DNA from: UBA9611 sp965237595
GTDB taxonomy: Bacteria > Chloroflexota > Dehalococcoidia > Lucifugimonadales > UBA3495
NCBI GenBank assembly: GCA_965237595.1
Contig: CBDEFY010000004.1
Span: 186,001-250,000, forward strand
Direction of reading: 5' to 3'
Length of the DNA: 64,000 bases
The notes under the pieces were generated by a model, which saw nothing but the letters and a program-made list of their open reading frames with translations, searched no databases and was not told where the DNA came from. Shown piece after piece: positions 60,025 to 64,000 of this stretch. Positions within the stretch are counted from its first letter, which is position 1; the number at the start of each line of letters is the position of its first letter. The position numbers were made by a program, and so were the translations under genes.

Positions 60025-61008
60025 GAGCAATCACTCCTTTGGTGGATGGCAGCCAATATACTCCTGCACCGCAAACCGGGCAAGGCCTACCTCGATAATC
60101 CTACGAACGCCGCTGACTACAGCAGGCGTTGGAGAAAATGAAGGCTACACTCAATAAAATTCTGGAAATGTTTCGAGGCCCCCGTGGGTATCAAGGAGAG
60201 CCAGGTCCGATGGGGCCTGCCGGTCTCCACGTTTGAAGTACTCCAAAGCCTCTGATAGGCAACGCTCAATGGAGAATTTGATACCCGAAGGAAAGGTTCC
60301 ACTAGGATGGCCCGCAGGATCTCATCGGGCGGGGAGATAACTCCTCGTATTCCCCCGTTAGCAGATTCCAATACTCCCCGCGATAGCGGAACATGCTCAG
60401 CAGAAACATCTCGATGTACCAGTGGCCGATATCGCAGGCATCAACCAACCTCTCATCTGAAAAGGGGCCTGGCACACCATGGTTAGAGACGGGGTAAAAC
60501 TGCCCCGTCTCTTTCATCTGCGTTGGTGCGGTTTTCTCAGGCCGGTGGCCAGCGTGGGCAGGAAGCCGTGGGGCGGTGGTTGAGTGACCGGTACGGGCGG
60601 CCAGAAAACCGGCAGCTATCTTCGCTGTTTCCAGATTGCACCCCAGTCGTGTCCCCATTGACGGCGTCCGCGTTCCGTTTGATGGGTCAGAGATCGTTTT
60701 CAAGCCTCGTCGAGCTAGACCGAGCCGGCCCAGGTCGTCAACGTCACCGGTCAACTCGACTGTCGAACTGCCTCTAAACGCCCTCGCCGAAGGGCTGAGG
60801 CCGCATGTAGATGGCAAGTGTGGAGAGTCTCAGTTCTCTACAACAGGTCGCGCTGTACGCGCAAGCTGTGTTCTTCGGGGCTAAACTGCCTGCAAACTGC
60901 CTGTGTCCACGGTGCCGGAGACCCCCACGTCGGCCCGCGGGGGGTAGGGGGGAGGTGTTGTTTAGCTTGGGTGGATGATTCTCCGAACTAGCCTTGACGG
61001 AGGTTGGG
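60025..61008. other. degenerate region without an intact gene
   Basis: Open frames on the minus strand (60117-60371 and 60302-60817) have pieces that look like protein (DACDIGHWYIEMFLLSMFRY, RGEYWNLLTGEYEELSP) but no starts or clear families. A segment at 60730-60789 recurs at 61912-61972. The region seems to be the remains of one or more genes. Confidence 0.4.
60730..60789. repeat. ~60-bp direct repeat, copy 1
   Basis: CCAGGTCGTCAACGTCACCG and onward to CTCTAAACGCCCTCGCCG matches 61912-61972 at over 90 % of positions by eye. On the minus strand both encode ARAFRGSSTVELTGDVDDLG. After this the two copies diverge fully. Confidence 0.7.
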
Positions 61009-61605
61009 CTAACTTGTGGTGGCATCTGTCTGATCTTTGAGTTCCGTGGTCCGTTGGACATACTTATCGACGCGGGCTTGGTGCGTGTAGACTGCCTCGA
61101 GAGCCGTGCCAAGGTAGTCCAGTATGTCTTCCACTTCCTGATCATCGAACGTATCAACGCCGATATCGTCGTGTCCCGCGATTGCTGCCCACAGGCGGAG
61201 TTGATCGACTCCTCCGTAGATCGCAGGTGTAATGATCTGCTGCTCTACGAGTTGTTTGAAGTTAGCCACCTCCTTGTCCCGCAAAAGCCGAAACAGCGCT
61301 GTTCTAGCGGCCATGAGTGCCCCGATCTTGGCCCCCGCAGCATGGGCAAGACGGGCGTCCTCGTAAGCTTCCTTGACTTTCTCCGGGACGCTATCGGGTG
61401 CTTTGGGACTAGTAAGCGGCCACAGCACTTGCTGAGACCCCACCACCGATATGAATTCCCGCGCACAGGCTCTGCATTTGACTATGCATATCCCACCGGG
61501 TGATAGGAGTGGGTTCAAAGTTAAGTCCCCCCTGAAGCTAACTTCTACTTGTATGGGTTCATTAACCGTGTAAGCGCCGCAATGAGGGCATTTCACGCCG
61601 TTCAT
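61009..61605 (-). CDS. DUF4145-domain protein with an N-terminal zinc ribbon
   Basis: A 198-residue protein. Residues 1-52 hold a CxxC...CxxC zinc ribbon (VKCPHCGAYTVNE and IVKCRACAREFI). The C-terminal ~130 residues, VPEKVKEAYEDARLAHAAGA, KIGALMAARTALFRLLRDKE, QIITPAIYGGVDQLRLWAAI, EVEDILDYLGTALEAVYTHQ, are a DUF4145/HEPN-like helical domain common in defence and mobile-element proteins. Function unknown. Confidence 0.82.
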   Translation of the reverse strand: MNGVKCPHCGAYTVNEPIQVEVSFRGDLTLNPLLSPGGICIVKCRACAREFISVVGSQQVLWPLTSPKAPDSVPEKVKEAYEDARLAHAAGAKIGALMAARTALFRLLRDKEVANFKQLVEQQIITPAIYGGVDQLRLWAAIAGHDDIGVDTFDDQEVEDILDYLGTALEAVYTHQARVDKYVQRTTELKDQTDATTS

Positions 61606-61789
61606 GTAACGTGCTACCTCCTAAGGCTAGTGGTAATGGCCTAGACGCATGACCGGAGCGGTTTTCTTTAGCCCCACGGCTGGGCAGGACTGGTCTGTTT
61701 CCGGGATGGGTGGCTCCTACGCCACTCTAGCCATTTTACCCCACCAGCCAACGCATCTGATGGGCGAAGTCCTCCATCGTGCGCCGCTG

Positions 61790-61980
61790 AGTCACCGCCA
61801 CATAGACTCCTGCCGGATCGCGTCGAAGTCCAGGTCAGCCTCTTCACATTTCTGACGCAGTTGTTCTAGCACTTCAGCATCCCAGTCCGTTTCAACTCGC
61901 CAAGTCGGTCGGCCTAGGTCGTCAACGTCACCGGTCAACTCGACCGTAGAACTGCCTCTAAACGCCCTCGCTGTAGCGCT
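61790..61980 (-). pseudogene. short frame carrying repeat copy 2
   Basis: Read on the minus strand: ARAFRGSSTVELTGDVDDLG, then RPTWRVETDWDAEVLEQLRQ, KCEEADLDFDAIRQESMWR and stop at 61792. The first part is the ~60-bp direct repeat also at 60730. The last 35 residues look like the end of a helical protein. No start or ribosome site is seen. It seems to be a gene end next to the decayed LRR gene. Confidence 0.35.
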
Positions 61981-62164
61981 GCTGATGGGTGGCCTCCACC
62001 AAGTCAATGGCCAGACTGACGTCCCCTTCCCTTCTCCAGGCCGCGCTCGCTCGCGCGGTAAATGACGTCTGCGCTTATCGACAAAGTCGAATTTCGGGCC
62101 TCTGTGATAGCGTCGCCGTAGGACCACAGGATCAATGGAAGCGAGGCAGACTGAGAATGAGAGC

Positions 62165-62640
62165 TCTTCGTAACCACTGGCCGATGGTCGCCCAACTCCG
62201 GCGGTATCTCCCCACTAAACTGGCTCCCGCTGAGGTACAACTCGGTCAGGTTGGCGAGGTTGCCCAGTTCCGGCGGTATCTCCCCGGTCAACTGGTTCCC
62301 GAGGAGAGCCAGACCGATGACGCGGCCGTTGCCGTCAGTGGTGACGCCTTCCCACGCTCAGCCAGTTATAGTTGCCACTCCAATTCGGGCCGCCAGTGGC
62401 GTTATAGAGGGCGATCAGGGCTTCCCGGTCCGTTTCGGGCGAGGTCAAGCGGGGGTCTGGCGGTAGCCCTGAGCGTGGGCGACGGTTCGGCGACTTCCGT
62501 TGTGGGCCCGGCGGTGGCCCGTCCCGAGGATCGCCCACCCGTCAGCTCACCGGAGCCGCCGCAGGCCAACAGCAGCAACGGCAGACGCAGTGCCAGGGCA
62601 AAGATTCCCAGGAAAAGTCGTGGCGTTCTCGTCTAGATTC
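62165..62640 (-). pseudogene. leucine-rich-repeat lipoprotein, decayed
   Basis: On the minus strand, three frames give pieces of one protein. A lipoprotein signal (FLGIFALALRLPLLLLACGG) is followed, in another frame, by SPETDREALIALYNATGGPN, WSGNYNWLS, the N-cap of bacterial LRR proteins, and, in another, LTGEIPPELGNLANLTELYL, SGSQFSGEIPPELGD, two LRR repeats. At least two frameshifts are needed and the repeat array ends after two units. A broken surface protein gene. Confidence 0.7.
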
Positions 62641-63425
62641 ACTCCCTGTGTTTGCGGCGTTTGGGTCGTCGCCGGTCACTCACTAGGGAGCAACCCTGGA
62701 GTAGACCCGGATCTGGGGTAAGACGATTACCCCATCGGAGGCGTCGCCGGAGCGCATGTCGCCCCAACCGGGAGAGGCAGCATCCCGGTTCTTGCGGAAA
62801 ACGCCCCTTTTCCGCCAGTGGCGGGATTGCTGACACGTGCGCCTTGTGAGGGGTGGCGGAAAAGGTGCTGCTGGTCTTGTTGACTAACAGTTGGTTTGGC
62901 CGTCCAGAAGCCGAAATACGCCGCGCATCTGACTGGCAAGGTGAGACCAAATAAAGGCAGAATGGGTGGGTGTAGGGAAGCATCCTTGACCAATGGACAT
63001 AACACCCAGGGCCCGGGTTAAGAGGATTCCTAGTGAGTACACCGCCGTATCCTGGGTCCGCGCCCAGGTGATAGCTCAGTCGGTCCGCAACGTGCGACAA
63101 GTAGGCCAGTGGCAACCCATGAGCCGCATCATGCCGGGCAACGGGTACCTCAAGGGCGTAGACAGCGTGGATGCCTCCAGGACGGCGCTCCGGTGTCCCT
63201 GGGCGCGTGTTGATCACCATCCAAGACGGCGGTATGGAAGGCTTGCCGCCAGGCCAGCCCGAGTCAGACGGCGTGTCGCAGTCCAGGATTATGGAAGCGT
63301 AGACGTGTGGCGGTTGAAGTTCCAGTTTGGGGAAGGTTGCCCAGGCGGTCTCAGCATCGAAGCGGCCGACAATATGGCTGTGTTCATTCGCGCCCAGCCG
63401 CGCAGGTGGTCGTCGGGGTCAACGG
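62639..63425 (-). CDS. replicase/primase-type plasmid replication protein (possibly frameshifted)
   Basis: On the minus strand, ANEHSHIVGRFDAETAWATF, PKLELQPPHVYASIILDCDT, PSIPPSWMVINTRPGTPERR, HAVYALEVPVARHDAA and ADPGYGGVLTRNPLNPGPGC are in the order of the replicase family of plasmid and phage initiator-primases (an aspartate-rich LDCD and a HAxYALExPV motif). After WSRMLPY the frame becomes unlike the family, so the C-terminal part is probably out of frame. The upstream start is not clear; the frame is open from a TGA at about 63425. It overlaps the VapE-like gene. Confidence 0.65.
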
Positions 63426-64000
63426 CGTAGGGGCGGCGAAAGCGGTCCTTTTGCTGTGACATCACATTCTTGAAGTGTTCGACCGCTTTCAAGCTGCGGA
63501 CACCGCGCATCTCGCTGAACTCGGCAACCCAGCAAGGCCCGGTGCTCTCGGCCAGGCGTTGGGTGTCCTGGTCCACCGCCACACCGTCCTCGTGCCACCT
63601 GGCTTGCAGGGCTCGCGGAAACAGGTCTTTGCAGAAACGGCTCTTTCCCAACCCCTGCGCCCCAATCAACACCGGCATCCAATCGTGGACACAGCCGGGA
63701 TCGTACGCCCTAGCGACCAGCCCCACCATAAACGCTTCCCCCGCCACCCCCGCTAGGTTGGTGTTTCCCTGAACGTCTTCGGTGGCCGCGCCCAAGGCGT
63801 CCTTGAACAACGTCCGAAGCCTAACCTGGCCATCCCACTTGGGCAGCGTCTCCAACCACTCAACGCGAACATTGACTGGCGGGGCGAGTGTGGTCACCGT
63901 GCGGTTATACTTGTTGTCCGTGGTGTCCGCACCTACAGCGCGGTCCACATAGCCACGCAGGTGGGCGTATAAGGACGGCGTGAGATATATCCACTCACCC
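63289..64000 (-). CDS. VapE-like helicase/ATPase, partial (runs off the right edge)
   Basis: C-terminal part of a virulence-associated-E protein, a superfamily 3-like helicase of phage and plasmid replication: AFMVGLVARAYDPGCVHDWM, PVLIGAQGLGKSRFCKDLFP (Walker A), QRLAESTGPCWVAEFSEMRG (Walker B region) and VEHFKNVMSQQKDRFRRPYA. The frame is open to the window edge (GEWIYLTPSLYAHLRGYVDR). Its C-terminus after PYAVDPDD departs from the family, and the frame then overlaps the replicase gene by ~130 bases. A frameshift or rearrangement at this junction is likely. Confidence 0.75.
   Translation of the reverse strand, partial: GEWIYLTPSLYAHLRGYVDRAVGADTTDNKYNRTVTTLAPPVNVRVEWLETLPKWDGQVRLRTLFKDALGAATEDVQGNTNLAGVAGEAFMVGLVARAYDPGCVHDWMPVLIGAQGLGKSRFCKDLFPRALQARWHEDGVAVDQDTQRLAESTGPCWVAEFSEMRGVRSLKAVEHFKNVMSQQKDRFRRPYAVDPDDHLRGWARMNTAILSAASMLRPPGQPSPNWNFNRHTSTLP

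Noticed and set aside
1..64000. CRISPR array or restriction/defence island
   Set aside because: No regularly spaced repeats with unique spacers were seen; the 21-bp array at 53369 has no spacers. No restriction, Cas or known defence core gene was recognised.

Overview
The window is GC-rich, gene-dense bacterial DNA. The gene content points to a marine Chloroflexota bacterium of the SAR202/Dehalococcoidia type: a nickel superoxide dismutase, an F420-dependent reductase with flavin/F420-type oxidoreductases, a CoxMSL-type molybdenum hydroxylase, a class III extradiol dioxygenase, a siroheme-linked heme operon with a fused AhbA-AhbB protein, and many insertion sequences and decayed genes. The lineage is an inference from gene content; no rRNA is present.

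Layout. 1-6.8 kb: 5' part of tldD, an orphan VapB-like antitoxin, malic enzyme, a small membrane protein, a MazF-type toxin-antitoxin pair lying between ilvD and a decayed copy of the ilvD 3' end, ilvD, sodN and a lipoprotein gene. 6.8-14.3 kb: a seven-gene minus-strand operon for tetrapyrroles (regulator, ahbAB, precorrin-2 dehydrogenase, hemC, cobA-hemD, hemB, hemL). 14.5-17.7 kb: pcm, a sirtuin, an MscS channel and tRNA-Ile(GAT). 17.8-25.7 kb: a hydantoinase B remnant, a three-subunit molybdenum hydroxylase whose FAD subunit is frameshifted, an MBL-fold gene split by an IS3-like element, and a decayed DUF2851 gene. 25.7-29.4 kb: four tandem cupin genes, a DUF429 protein and an isocitrate lyase/PEP mutase-family enzyme. 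29.5-45.1 kb: catabolic and redox genes (truncated amidohydrolase, VOC proteins, PIG-L deacetylase, LigB-type dioxygenase, two LLM oxidoreductases, HAD phosphatase, zinc dehydrogenase, two desulforedoxin-like microproteins, F420 reductase) with one IS1182 element and several hairpin repeats.

45.4-64 kb is a mobile/accessory zone: a scrambled IS3/IS1595 composite, a decayed large serine recombinase whose 3' end runs into a truncated secreted-protein gene, a GIY-YIG protein, hicAB, a RepA-like ATPase plus a 521-residue partner followed by four 21-bp iteron-like repeats, an IS21 element with a frameshifted istA, broken secreted proteins, a HigA remnant, an HbpS/GlcG protein, a DUF4145 protein, a decayed leucine-rich-repeat lipoprotein and a replicase/VapE pair at the right edge. 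It reads as the remains of plasmid-like or integrative elements. Many genes here carry stops or frameshifts; three are substitution-type nonsense codons, which argues for real decay rather than only indel sequencing errors.

The operon at 6.8-14.3 kb is the most coherent system. It can make porphobilinogen from glutamate-1-semialdehyde, then uroporphyrinogen III, precorrin-2, siroheme and 12,18-didecarboxysiroheme. The glutamyl-tRNA reductase and the radical-SAM enzymes AhbC/AhbD are not in the window. The best candidate for something undescribed is the replication-like module at 50.6-54.2 kb with its exact 21-bp repeat array. Next come the 3'-end duplicates downstream of ilvD and npdG, and the four-cupin cluster.
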